A stretch of DNA of 64,000 bases, taken from positions 310,001 to 374,000 of the forward strand of contig NZ_BAYE01000001.1 of the NCBI RefSeq assembly GCF_000685095.1, read 5' to 3'. A program made the position numbers and the translations under genes. Positions 54,605 through 63,544 of the stretch are shown here, one piece after another. Position 1 is the stretch's first letter. Each line of letters opens with the position of its first letter. The notes under the pieces are model-generated. The model did no database searches, was not told the DNA's origin, and saw nothing but the letters and a program-made list of their open reading frames with translations. The DNA is from Paraburkholderia caledonica NBRC 102488 (GTDB taxonomy: Bacteria; Pseudomonadota; Gammaproteobacteria; Burkholderiales; Burkholderiaceae).

Positions 54605-54629
54605 GGCCGGACTACCCAGTCCGGCCTTT
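54605..54629 (+). terminator. Intrinsic terminator after the two-component genes
   Basis: GGCCGGACT (54605-54613) pairs exactly with AGTCCGGCC (54618-54626), loop ACCC, then TTT. The short T-tract makes it moderate. Confidence 0.72.
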
Positions 54630-54851
54630 CGCCGGTTCTTCCTCGCCACTTCTTCGTCAAGGCAAGCGCTCGCGTCGATGGGACGTCATCGGCATGACCG
54701 CGCACGCCGGTATAATGACGGACTTTGCAGCGGCGCCTAGCTCCGATCGGCGTCACGTGCTTTTCATGCGCCGACCCGTTCCCGCTGAAAAACGCCACGG
54801 TGCGCGGCACGCGCGCTGCTCCGCTTTCCATACTGCCCCTCTCGACCGACC

Positions 54852-55712
54852 ATGACTGCCAAACTGATCGACGGCCTCGCCCTTTCCAAGACCCTGCGCG
54901 CCGACGTGGCCGCGCGCGCCGCCGCCCTCACCGCTCGCGGCCATCAGCCGGGGCTTGCCGTCGTGCTGGTCGGCGACAATCCGGCAAGCGAAGTCTATGT
55001 GCGCAACAAGGTCAAGGCGTGCCACGACAACGGTCTCGGCTCATCGCTCGACCGCTATCCGGCCGATCTGCCGGAAGCCGAACTGCTCGAACGTATCGAC
55101 GAACTGAACCGCGATCCGCGCATTCACGGCATTCTCGTGCAGCTTCCGCTGCCGCCGCATATCGATAGCCACAAGGTGATCGAGGCGATCGCGCCCGAGA
55201 AAGACGTGGACGGTTTCCACGTCGCCAACGCCGGCGCATTGCTGACCGGGCAGCCGCTGTTTCGCCCGTGCACGCCGTACGGCGTGATGAAGATGTTTGC
55301 CGCTTACGACATCCCGCTTCAGGGCGCGAACGCGGTGGTGATAGGACGCTCGAACATTGTCGGCAAGCCCATGGCGCTGTTGCTGCTCGAAGCGGGCGCC
55401 ACGGTCACGATCTGTCACAGCAAAACGCGCGATCTGGCCGCGCATACGCGCAACGCCGACATCGTGGTGGCCGCCACCGGCCTGCGCAACATTCTCACCG
55501 CCGACATGGTGAAGCCGGGCGCGGCCGTGATCGACGTCGGCATGAATCGCGACGAAGCCGGCAAGCTGTGCGGCGACGTGGATTTTGCGGGCGTCAAGGA
55601 AGTGGCCGGCTACCTCACGCCGGTGCCGGGCGGCGTCGGCCCTATGACAATTACCATGTTACTCGTCAACACAATCGAAGCCGCGGAACGTGAGGCCGCG
55701 CTGCACGCTTGA
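54852..55712 (+). CDS. folD: Methylenetetrahydrofolate dehydrogenase/cyclohydrolase
   Basis: Bifunctional enzyme of one-carbon metabolism interconverting 5,10-methylene- and 10-formyl-THF. The 286 residues show [20 protein letters not shown] with the catalytic Lys, the [11 protein letters not shown] segment, the NADP site [11 protein letters not shown] and the C-terminal [16 protein letters not shown]. It starts at ATG 54852. It lies 371 bp behind the response regulator and has its own promoter region. Confidence 0.98.
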   Translation: MTAKLIDGLALSKTLRADVAARAAALTARGHQPGLAVVLVGDNPASEVYVRNKVKACHDNGLGSSLDRYPADLPEAELLERIDELNRDPRIHGILVQLPLPPHIDSHKVIEAIAPEKDVDGFHVANAGALLTGQPLFRPCTPYGVMKMFAAYDIPLQGANAVVIGRSNIVGKPMALLLLEAGATVTICHSKTRDLAAHTRNADIVVAATGLRNILTADMVKPGAAVIDVGMNRDEAGKLCGDVDFAGVKEVAGYLTPVPGGVGPMTITMLLVNTIEAAEREAALHA

Positions 55713-56048
55713 GGTAAAAAAGAAAGCGCTGAGCGTTGCCCTGCCCCGCGCTTTCAACTCGCTTCGTACCCCGCTCGGAGTCTGGCTCTCGCATCACTTC
55801 GAGCCGACCTCCTGCCTCGCTTCTTGCCTCGCTTTCAGACTCATTTACTGCCTCAAACTCAAAACCACCCTCGCGTCGCTTCCAGCCGACGTCTCGTCAT
55901 CTCCTCGCCCTGCTCCCCGCCCCGCTCATCTCGCACGTCTGTCTCACACGCATCGCATCCCACGGCGTTGCCGTCGCAGATGACACAACCCGTCACTCCG
56001 AGCGTGGATTGACCGCCCCACACGTTCATCACACATTCACCATACGTT
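55713..56048. other. Gene-free C/T-rich region after folD
   Basis: 336 bp between folD and the convergent acyltransferase. Pyrimidine-rich, no conserved frame. A hairpin at 55715-55755 is the only clear structure. Confidence 0.6.
55715..55755 (-). terminator. Weak minus-strand terminator near folD end
   Basis: GAAAGCGC and GCGCTTTC (55722-55729 / 55748-55755) can pair over an 18-base loop. On the minus strand the stem is followed by TTCTTTTTT, so it could end the acyltransferase transcript about 300 bp past its stop. Confidence 0.5.
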
Positions 56049-57191
56049 CTAGCGCACAGCCTGCTCGCTCACCGGCACGCTGTCGGGACGCGGCGCCTGC
56101 CGGCGCGCGAGGCGCCCACGGCACCACATCAGCACCGGCCGCTCGACGCAGTGCCAGGACAAAGCCGCGCATAGCAGGATAAACGGCGCGGCGACCAGCA
56201 CCGCCGTCACATGGCTCAACTGCGGAGCGATATTCGCGACGCATTGCTGCACCATGAAGCCATACAGGTAAATGCCGTACGAGTAGTCATGACGCGGCAC
56301 GAACCGCCGCAACAGCGGCGTCGTCCCGATCCACAGCACGCCGTACACAAAAGCCAGATAGAACAGCGGCTGCGCGCCGGCCGTGTCCCGGAACACGAGG
56401 AACACCATGGTGAATGCGAGCGCTGTCAGACCGTCGATACCGATCCGCTCGCGCAAGCCATATAGCAGCATGCCAAGCATGAAGAACGGCTCCGGCCAGA
56501 ACGAATAGCCGCCGGGCGTCTCGGTGAAGTCGCGCAGACCAATCTGTACGAGCGGCAGCGAATGCGGCGTCAGATGTGGCGGCAAATGCACGCGCAGCAC
56601 GAAAGCGGCAATGCCGAGCGCCGCCGCGAGCGCGGCGCCGCGCGCGCTCGACAGCAACCCGAGCAAGCCGGTTGCGAGCACGATCAGGTAGCAGCGTACT
56701 TCGAGCGGCAGCGTCCACAACGGGCCGCACACATCGACGGGAAAGCGGTTGTGTTCGAACACGCCCGGCAGCGCCCAGCCGGTTTTCATCACGATGGTCG
56801 AGAAGTTGTCCAGATTCGCCCACGTCATGCCCGAACTGAAGTACTCACGCAGCGGCAGGGTCGTGAAAAGCGGTCCGACGATGAAGACCGTAACGAGCGA
56901 TCCAAGCGCGACGGCCGGCCACAGGCGGGCAATCCGCAGCACGGCGAAGCGCGGCACCGAGCGTTGGCGGTCGAAGCTGGCGGTCACCAGCATGCCGCTC
57001 AGCAAAAAAAACGCGTACACGCCGAGCGCGCCGAAACCGTCGAAACCCAGCGCGTTTTCGACCCAGTCGGTCGTGCCGTCCGGTAACTGCAGCAGATACG
57101 AATGGCCATACACCACGGCCACGGCGGCCAGCAGCCGCACGAGGTCGAAATTGTTGCCTTTGCGCGATAAAGCGTGCGAAAGCGGGGTCAT
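56049..57191 (-). CDS. Acyltransferase family 3 (OafA-like) membrane protein
   Basis: A 380-residue polytopic protein. The N-terminus NNFDLVRLLAAVAVVYGHSYLLQ has the membrane helix and conserved His of acyltransferase-3 proteins, and about ten helices follow. These enzymes O-acetylate or O-acylate surface polysaccharides, lipids or antibiotics. Start 57191 has a good ribosome binding site (AGGAGAGG); the longer frame upstream lacks family character. It stands alone on the minus strand between folD and the M3 peptidase; the acceptor is unknown. Confidence 0.88.
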   Translation of the reverse strand: MTPLSHALSRKGNNFDLVRLLAAVAVVYGHSYLLQLPDGTTDWVENALGFDGFGALGVYAFFLLSGMLVTASFDRQRSVPRFAVLRIARLWPAVALGSLVTVFIVGPLFTTLPLREYFSSGMTWANLDNFSTIVMKTGWALPGVFEHNRFPVDVCGPLWTLPLEVRCYLIVLATGLLGLLSSARGAALAAALGIAAFVLRVHLPPHLTPHSLPLVQIGLRDFTETPGGYSFWPEPFFMLGMLLYGLRERIGIDGLTALAFTMVFLVFRDTAGAQPLFYLAFVYGVLWIGTTPLLRRFVPRHDYSYGIYLYGFMVQQCVANIAPQLSHVTAVLVAAPFILLCAALSWHCVERPVLMWCRGRLARRQAPRPDSVPVSEQAVR

Positions 57192-57460
57192 CGGTACCTC
57201 TCCTGCTGAAAAGCGTCGCAACGCGATAGACACGTCAGGATGCGGCGCGGCACCATTTAGCACCGTTCGTTTTCGCACAAAAGCGCTACGGGCGGCCACA
57301 TCTGCTAATTTGTGTGCCGGCGATTGGAATCGGCGCGCCCCGCCCCAATAATGCTGATGTGCGGTGTAATGAGCCGCCATGAGCCGTCGCAGCACGCACG
57401 CGGCTCAAGCACCGATTAAAGTACCGATTACCCGTTCACCCGCGTCAGACAGGAAGCCTC

Positions 57461-59569
57461 ATGTCCACTACCGTCTCGAATCACGACAATCCGCTCCTCG
57501 ATTTCTCCGACCTGCCGCGCTTTGGCGACATCCGCCCCGAACACGTCACGCCCGCACTCGACGTGCTGCTCGCCGATGCGGCCGCCGCCGTCGAGCGCGC
57601 CGCCCAGCCGATCACGCCCGCTTCGTGGGCCGATGTCGTCGAGCCCGTCGAGCGCGCGACCGAACCGCTGTCGCGCGCCTGGAGCGTCGTGGGTCATCTG
57701 AACGCCGTCGCCGACACGCCCGAGTTGCGCGCCGTGTATGGCGAAAATCTGCCGCGCGTGACCGAGTTCTGGTCGAGCGTCGGTCAGAATCTCGCGCTCT
57801 ACGAGAAGTACAAGACGCTGAGCGCAAGCGATGAGTTCGCCTCGCTGACGAGCGAACGCAAGAAAATTCTTGGCAACGCGTTGCGCGACTTCCGTTTGTC
57901 CGGCGCGGAATTGCCTGAAGACCAGAAGCCGCATTTCGCCGAGTTGCAGGAACGTCAGGCAGCGTTGTCGAAAGCGTTTTCGGACCACGTGCTCGATGCG
58001 ACCAACGCCTACGCGTATTTCGTCGAAGCCGGCAACGAGGCGGAACTGGCCGGCCTGCCGGAAGACGTGATCGAGGCCGCAAAGGAAGCAGCCGAGCGCG
58101 AAGGCAAGACCGGCTACAAGTTCACGCTGCATTTTCCGTCGTACTTCCCGGTCATGCAGTACTCGGAAAACCGTCCGATGCGCGAAGCCATGTACCGCGC
58201 GTATGTGACGCGCGCATCCGAACTGGGCCCGCAATACGGCAAGGGCAAGCCCGAATGGGACAACACGTCGGTGCTCGCCGACCAGTTGAAGCTGCGTGCC
58301 GAAGAAGCGCATATGCTCGGCTACAAGAATTTCGCCGAGGTATCGCTCGCGCCCAAAATGGCCGAATCGCCGGAACAGGTCATGGCTTTTCTCGAAGACC
58401 TCGCCACGCGCGCGCGCCCGCATGCGGAGCAGGACTGGAAGGAGTTGCGCGAATTCGCTTCGAGCGAACTCGGCTTGAGCGATCTGCAACCGTGGGACAT
58501 GACGTTCGCCGCCGAACGTCTGCGTCAGAAGCGCTATTCGTTCTCGGAGAACGAAGTCAAACAGTATTTCCCTGAAGACGCCGTGTTCAAAGGCCTGTTC
58601 AAGGTGACGGAAACGCTCTTCGGCGTGCGCATCCGTCGCGACGAAGCAGCCGTCTGGCATCCGGACGTGCGCTTTTTCCGCGTCGAGAACCAGGACGGCG
58701 GCCTCGTCGCGCAGTTCTATCTCGACCTGTATGCGCGCGAAGGCAAACGCGGCGGCGCCTGGATGGACGACGCGCGCGGCCGTCACAAGCATACGCATGG
58801 CGGCGTGCAAACGCCGGTTGCTTATCTGACCTGCAACTTCTCGGCGCCGGTTGGCGGCAAGCCGGCCTGCTTCACGCACGACGAAGTCATCACGCTTTTC
58901 CACGAGTTTGGGCATGGCCTGCATCACATGCTTACGCGTGTGGACGAACTCGGCGTTTCTGGCATCAACGGCGTGGAATGGGACGCGGTCGAACTGCCGT
59001 CGCAATTCATGGAAAACTTCTGCTGGGAGTGGGATGTGCTCTCGGACATGACTTCGCACGTCGAAACCGCGCAGCCGCTGCCGCGTGAACTGTTCGACAA
59101 GATGCTGGCCGCGAAGAATTTCCAGAGCGGACTCGGCACGTTGCGCCAGATCGTGTTTTCCATGTTCGACATGCAGTTGCATACCGGCTTCGACGCAGCA
59201 GGCACGAAGAACGCGACCGAACTTGCAAGCGAGATCAACGAGCGCTTCCATGTCGTGCCGCAGGCGGCGTTCTCGCGTTGGCCGAACACGTTCAGCCATA
59301 TTTTTGCCGGCGGTTATGCGGCGGGGTACTACAGCTACAAGTGGGCTGAAGTGCTGTCCGCCGACGCCTACGCGGCATTCGAGGAAGCGGCGCAGGCCGC
59401 GAGCGGCAGCGTGCTCGACCAGACAACCGGCATGCGTTACCGCAAGGAGATTCTCGAAGTGGGCGGCAGCCGTCCGGCGATGGAATCGTTCAAGGCGTTC
59501 CGCGGACGTGAGCCGAACATCGACGCCTTGTTGCGACACAACGGCATGACGCCCGCCGCGGCGCATTGA
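57461..59569 (+). CDS. prlC: Oligopeptidase A (M3 metallopeptidase)
   Basis: Cytoplasmic zinc oligopeptidase that degrades signal peptides and short peptides. The 702 residues are largely helical and carry the zinc motif LFHEFGHGLHH (His481, Glu482, His485) with the third ligand Glu about 25 residues later (NGVEWDAVELPSQ). Length and the C-terminal RYRKEILEVGGSRP match PrlC/OpdA. The M3 family assignment is certain; the PrlC name is by similarity. Confidence 0.95.
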   Translation: MSTTVSNHDNPLLDFSDLPRFGDIRPEHVTPALDVLLADAAAAVERAAQPITPASWADVVEPVERATEPLSRAWSVVGHLNAVADTPELRAVYGENLPRVTEFWSSVGQNLALYEKYKTLSASDEFASLTSERKKILGNALRDFRLSGAELPEDQKPHFAELQERQAALSKAFSDHVLDATNAYAYFVEAGNEAELAGLPEDVIEAAKEAAEREGKTGYKFTLHFPSYFPVMQYSENRPMREAMYRAYVTRASELGPQYGKGKPEWDNTSVLADQLKLRAEEAHMLGYKNFAEVSLAPKMAESPEQVMAFLEDLATRARPHAEQDWKELREFASSELGLSDLQPWDMTFAAERLRQKRYSFSENEVKQYFPEDAVFKGLFKVTETLFGVRIRRDEAAVWHPDVRFFRVENQDGGLVAQFYLDLYAREGKRGGAWMDDARGRHKHTHGGVQTPVAYLTCNFSAPVGGKPACFTHDEVITLFHEFGHGLHHMLTRVDELGVSGINGVEWDAVELPSQFMENFCWEWDVLSDMTSHVETAQPLPRELFDKMLAAKNFQSGLGTLRQIVFSMFDMQLHTGFDAAGTKNATELASEINERFHVVPQAAFSRWPNTFSHIFAGGYAAGYYSYKWAEVLSADAYAAFEEAAQAASGSVLDQTTGMRYRKEILEVGGSRPAMESFKAFRGREPNIDALLRHNGMTPAAAH

Positions 59570-59622
59570 AACGCCGCGCGATGCGCGGAGGAAACCCTCG
59601 GCGCATCGATCAGTGCCGATGT

Positions 59623-59665
59623 AAAGAAGCCGGTGTTCCGCGTAAGCGGACGCCGGCTTTTCTTT
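59623..59665. terminator. Bidirectional terminator between prlC and codA-like gene
   Basis: AAGCCGGTGTTCCGC and GCGGACGCCGGCTT form a long stem with loop GTAA, flanked by AAAGA and TTTTCTTT. Convergent transcripts from both sides can use it. Confidence 0.85.
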
Positions 59666-59683
59666 AGCTGAAACCTGCCGCGC

Positions 59684-60976
59684 TCAACCGCGATGCAGCT
59701 TGAAATCCACCTCTGAGGGACGCCCTTCGAGCGACAGCGCCGCGCGCGCAGCCGGCGCACGGCTCACCAGCTTGCCGCGGCTTATCACCGCCAGTCGCGC
59801 CGCGCGCAAACGGATCGCTTCGACGGGATCGCGCGCGTCGAGTAGCACGAGATTGGCCGCGCAGCCGGGCGCGACGCCATAGCCTTCCAGACCGAGAATG
59901 CGCGCTGCGTTCACCGTGACCGCGTCGAAACACGCGTGCATGCCTTCGACGCCCGTCATCTGCGCGACGTGCAAGCCCATGTGCGCGACTTCGAGCATGT
60001 CGCCCGAGCCCAGGCTGTACCACGGATCCATCACGCAATCGTGGCCGAAGGCGACGTTGATACCCGCCGCCATCATCTCCGGCACGCGCGTCATGCCGCG
60101 CCGCTTGGGATACGTGTCGCTGCGTCCCTGTAACGTGATGTTGATGAGCGGATTCGCGATGGCTGCCACGCCCGATTCGCGCATGAGCGGCAAGAGCTTG
60201 CTCACATAGTAGTTGTCCATTGAATGCATCGACGTCAGATGCGAGCCGGTGACGCGCCCATGCAAGCCGAGACGCTGCGTCTCGGCCGCGAGCGTTTCGA
60301 TGTGGCGCGACATGGGGTCGTCCGATTCATCGCAATGCATGTCGACGCGCAGGCCCTGCTCCGCCGCATACTCGCACAGCATGCGCACCGACTGCGCGCC
60401 GTCGGCCATGGTGCGTTCGAAATGCGGAATGCCGCCGACCACGTCGACGCCCATTGCGATCGACCTCTTCAGGTTCTCGAAAGCGCCTGGGCTGCGCAGC
60501 ACGCCGTCTTGAGGAAATGCGACCAGCTGCAGATCGAGATATGGCGCGACGCGACGCTTCACTTCGACGAGCGCCTCGACAGCGAGAAGACGCGGATCGC
60601 ATACATCGACGTGACTGCGGATTGCGAGCAGCCCGCGCGCGACCGCCCAGTCGCAGTACTGCATCGCGCGTTCGATCAACGCGTCCTGCGTAAGATGCGG
60701 CTTGAGTTCGCCCCACAACGCAATGCCTTCGAGAAGCGTGCCCGACGCGTTCACCCGCGGCAAGCCGTACGAGAGCGTCGCGTCCATATGGAAATGCGGA
60801 TCGACGAACGGCGGCGTGACGAGCGAGCCGGCGGCGTCGATCTCCTCGCGCGCGGCGGCGGCGAGATTCGGTTCCACGGCAACGATGCGCCCCGCTTCAA
60901 TGCCGATGTCGAGCGGCTGCCCGGCTTGCGGCGCGATGCTTTGCGGCAGCATCGCGTGGCGGATGATCAGATCCAT
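59684..60976 (-). CDS. codA: Cytosine deaminase-like amidohydrolase (CodA homologue)
   Basis: A 430-residue amidohydrolase that aligns along its length with E. coli CodA and keeps its numbering: metal ligands His61, His63, His214, Asp313, plus Gln156, Glu217 and His246. The residue at 314 is Cys (GHDCVMDPWY), whereas E. coli has Asp314, which shapes substrate choice; alteration of that residue lets E. coli CodA accept 5-methylcytosine. The true substrate could therefore be 5-methylcytosine or another base. No codB permease is nearby. It is divergent from the racemase-like gene, 222 bp apart. Confidence 0.9.
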   Translation of the reverse strand: MDLIIRHAMLPQSIAPQAGQPLDIGIEAGRIVAVEPNLAAAAREEIDAAGSLVTPPFVDPHFHMDATLSYGLPRVNASGTLLEGIALWGELKPHLTQDALIERAMQYCDWAVARGLLAIRSHVDVCDPRLLAVEALVEVKRRVAPYLDLQLVAFPQDGVLRSPGAFENLKRSIAMGVDVVGGIPHFERTMADGAQSVRMLCEYAAEQGLRVDMHCDESDDPMSRHIETLAAETQRLGLHGRVTGSHLTSMHSMDNYYVSKLLPLMRESGVAAIANPLINITLQGRSDTYPKRRGMTRVPEMMAAGINVAFGHDCVMDPWYSLGSGDMLEVAHMGLHVAQMTGVEGMHACFDAVTVNAARILGLEGYGVAPGCAANLVLLDARDPVEAIRLRAARLAVISRGKLVSRAPAARAALSLEGRPSEVDFKLHRG

Positions 60977-61198
60977 CTCTCCCTCCGTTTATGTGTGTCC
61001 GTGCGCTGTGGCTGATGACGATTCTATCGGCGCCAGAAAGTATGCGCAGGTTCTATCCGGCGTCTTGTCTAGCGTTTTGCCTGCCGTTTTATCCACTTGC
61101 CGTACCGGCGAGTGCCGCGAAATCCGTACCGGCTGCGTGCATCGCGGCGCACCTATACTCAGCTTAGTCATCAAGACGCAATGATTGGGAGCATGCAG

Positions 61199-61897
61199 AT
61201 GAAGACGATAGGTGTGATTGGCGGAATGAGCTGGGAGTCGTCCGCCGAGTATTACAGACTGCTCAACCGTCACGCGAAGGCGCGCCTGGGCGGGCATCAC
61301 AACGCGCGCAGCCTGATGCTGACCGTGGACTTTGCGCCGATCGAAGCAGATCAGCGCGCGGGCGACTGGAGCGCGCTCGGCGAGCGGATGGCCGAAGCGG
61401 CGCGTCAACTGGAACGCGGCGGCGCCGAGCTGGTGATGCTCGCCACCAACACGATGCATCGCGTGTATGAATCGATCGAACGGGCGATCAACGTACCGTT
61501 TCTGCATATCGCCGATCCGACCGGGGCCGCGTTGCGCGCAGCGGGCGTCGAGCGCGTCGGCTTGCTCGGCACGCGCTATACGATGGAGCAGACGTTTTAC
61601 ACAGGCCGACTGCACGAGCGCTATGGACTCGAGACTTTGGTGCCCGAAGAAGCAGAACGCGCGGACATACACCGCATCATTTACGACGAACTGTGTCACG
61701 GCAACGTGAACAGCGAATCGCGCGCGGTGTATCAGAACGTGATCGAATCGCTAGCTTCGCGCGGTGCGCAAGCGGTGATTCTCGGATGCACCGAAATTAC
61801 GTTGCTGATCAAGCCGGAAGATTCTGTTCTGCCCGTTTTCGATACCACGGCGTTGCATGCGCAAGCGGCGGTTGAGTGGGCAATTGGCACGCCGTAG
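61199..61897 (+). CDS. Aspartate/glutamate racemase family protein, first catalytic Cys replaced
   Basis: A 232-residue member of the Asp/Glu racemase family, close to E. coli YgeA: IGVIGGMSWESSAEYYRLLN at the N-terminus, LLGTRYTMEQTFYTGRL in the middle, and the second cysteine in ILGCTEITLL. The position of the first catalytic cysteine (CTNT in YgeA) reads LATNTMH, so Ala82 replaces it. Racemisation by the usual two-cysteine mechanism looks unlikely. Start 61199 is chosen because GGGAG (61187-61191) is at the right distance; ATG 61193 is too close to it. Confidence 0.9.
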   Translation: MKTIGVIGGMSWESSAEYYRLLNRHAKARLGGHHNARSLMLTVDFAPIEADQRAGDWSALGERMAEAARQLERGGAELVMLATNTMHRVYESIERAINVPFLHIADPTGAALRAAGVERVGLLGTRYTMEQTFYTGRLHERYGLETLVPEEAERADIHRIIYDELCHGNVNSESRAVYQNVIESLASRGAQAVILGCTEITLLIKPEDSVLPVFDTTALHAQAAVEWAIGTP

Positions 61898-61961
61898 TGA
61901 CGGACGACGCGCGATTGCATTTCATTGCAATCGCAGCGCGACAATTGCGGTGCTACAAGTT

Positions 61962-61993
61962 AAAAAGCCCGCTGGTTTGCGCCAGCGGGCTCT
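61962..61993 (-). terminator. Terminator of the tRNA gene
   Basis: On the minus strand AGCCCGCTGG pairs with CCAGCGGGCT (61966-61991) and is followed by TTTTTAA, just after the tRNA 3' end. Confidence 0.9.
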
Positions 61994-62003
61994 CAACAAT
62001 GCT

Positions 62004-62080
62004 TGGTTGCGGGGACAGGATTTGAACCTGTGACCTTCGGGTTATGAGCCCGACGAGCTGCCAGACTGCTCCACCCCGCG
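62004..62080 (-). tRNA. Initiator tRNA-Met (CAT)
   Basis: 77 nt on the minus strand with encoded CCA. The sequence starts CGCGGGGTGGAGCAG, has the anticodon loop CTCATAA flanked by three G-C pairs (GGG/CCC), and the C1-A72 mismatch at the acceptor end, all hallmarks of bacterial initiator tRNA rather than elongator tRNA-Met. The T-arm GGTTCAAATCC is intact. Confidence 0.97.
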
Positions 62081-62193
62081 TCAGAGAAAAAGGATTGTAT
62101 AGAGATGTTCGCTATACGTCAAACGATCCCGCAACAATCGCATGATTCATTAGAGCGAAGCACGAACGAAAGCGTAGAAGGAGCACCTGTAGC

Positions 62194-62481
62194 TCACAGA
62201 TCCAGCACAGTCGCGCCCTCGATCTTGCCGTCGATAATATCCGCTCCGTACTGGCTCGCGCTGCGTTTGGCCACGCCGAAATCGGAGAACGTTGCAGGCA
62301 GCACGAGACGAAACACGCGACTTGCCTTCGACCCGCTGATCGCACCGGGACGACACACGCGCACCGCGACGTCATAGCCTTCCGCGTGCCGCTTGTGACC
62401 GTCGAACTTGTCGAACGCCCGCGAAAAAACCAGCGGATGCACTTCGAAGTCCTTATAAAGATCAGGATAAAGTTGAGCCAT
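62194..62481 (-). CDS. Conserved-looking 95-residue protein, unknown
   Basis: A 95-residue frame (MAQLYPDLYKDFEVHPLVFSR...EGATVLDL) with a strong ribosome binding site (GGAGGG) before ATG 62481. No signal, membrane segment or known motif; contains VRVCRPGAISGSKASRVF. Start, stop and codon use look like a real gene. I do not recognise its family. It lies upstream of the initiator tRNA on the same strand. Confidence 0.7.
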   Translation of the reverse strand: MAQLYPDLYKDFEVHPLVFSRAFDKFDGHKRHAEGYDVAVRVCRPGAISGSKASRVFRLVLPATFSDFGVAKRSASQYGADIIDGKIEGATVLDL

Positions 62482-62672
62482 GATGCCCTCCGCTGCACGC
62501 CAGTGCCTGAGTAAGTCAAACTGTGAGTGTGATCCCCACTATACGCCGCGCGTGTCGCGCATCGGCTTTTTATTTTGGTTCGCTGCGCGTGGTCCGAGCC
62601 GCGCGAAAATCGTTTTGCCCCGTATGCGCTGGTAAGCTACGGCTCCTGCGCCATTCAGCTTGAGAATCTCCC

Positions 62673-63449
62673 GTGAAAATCGCCACCTGGAACGTCAACT
62701 CCCTCAAAGTCCGCCAACAGCATGTGATCGACTGGCTGGAAACCAGCGGCACCGACGTGCTGTGCCTTCAGGAACTGAAGCTTCCCGACGAGAAGTTCCC
62801 GCGCGCCGAACTCGAAGAGAAAGGCTACCGCAGCTGGTTCGCGGGCCAGAAGACGTACAACGGGGTCGGCATCCTCGTGCGCCAAGGTCTGAACGTGGAC
62901 GAAAGCAGCATCGTGCGAAATATTCCCGGCTTTGAGGACTTGCAGCAGCGCGTGGTCGCAGCGACCGTCGAGGGCGTGCGTATCATTTCTGCGTACTTCC
63001 CGAACGGCCAGGCGCCCGGCACCGACAAATTCGCGTACAAGCTCCGCTGGCTCGCCGCGCTGCACAACTGGATCGCAAGCGAAATGGCGCTGTATCCGAA
63101 GCTCGCGCTGCTCGGCGACTACAACATCGCACCGGACGACCGCGACGTGCACGATCCCAAAGCGTGGGAAGGTCAAAACCTCGTGTCGCCGGAAGAACGC
63201 GCCGAGTTCGTGCGGCTGATCGAGCTGGGTCTCGTCGACGCATTCCGTCAGTTCGAACAGCCCGAAAAAATCTATTCGTGGTGGGACTACCGGATGATGT
63301 CGTTTCGTCGCAACGCGGGCCTGCGCATCGACCATATCCTGCTTTCAAAGCCGCTCTCTGAAGCCTGCACGTCATGCGAAGTGGACAAGGTGCCGCGCAA
63401 GTGGGACCAGCCGTCGGACCATGCACCGGTCGTCGCGCAGATCGGCTGA
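62673..63449 (+). CDS. xthA: Exodeoxyribonuclease III
   Basis: AP endonuclease/3'-exonuclease of base excision repair. The 258 residues show the ExoIII fold motifs: KIATWNVNSLKVRQ, LCLQELKLPDEKFP with the metal-binding Glu, LLGDYNIAPDDRDV, and the C-terminal DHAPVVAQ with the catalytic Asp-His. The start is GTG at 62673 (VKIATWNVNS). A single transcription unit. Confidence 0.97.
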   Translation: MKIATWNVNSLKVRQQHVIDWLETSGTDVLCLQELKLPDEKFPRAELEEKGYRSWFAGQKTYNGVGILVRQGLNVDESSIVRNIPGFEDLQQRVVAATVEGVRIISAYFPNGQAPGTDKFAYKLRWLAALHNWIASEMALYPKLALLGDYNIAPDDRDVHDPKAWEGQNLVSPEERAEFVRLIELGLVDAFRQFEQPEKIYSWWDYRMMSFRRNAGLRIDHILLSKPLSEACTSCEVDKVPRKWDQPSDHAPVVAQIG

Positions 63450-63544
63450 CGAACACGGGGCAAGATCCGACCGGGTCTGGCAACGTCAAACCCGGCTGCA
63501 AGACAGGCTCTCACGACGGCTCTCCCTAAGCCTCTCACGAAGCC

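Larger units (their letters stand above)
54481..54851. other. Intergenic region with tandem repeat, terminator and folD promoter
   Basis: No gene in these 371 bp. It contains the GGCCCAAGC repeat and terminator listed separately and a likely folD -10 box TATAAT (54711-54716); the -35 is weak. Confidence 0.7.

Noticed and set aside
55690-56182. Small frames in the folD-acyltransferase gap
   Set aside because: Ser/Pro/Arg-rich translations of a C/T-rich region, no start signals, overlapping real genes at both ends.
57428-59566. 712-residue open frame antisense to the M3 peptidase
   Set aside because: The peptidase on the plus strand has HEFGH and full family length. The antisense frame is rich in Arg/Ala/His without motifs.
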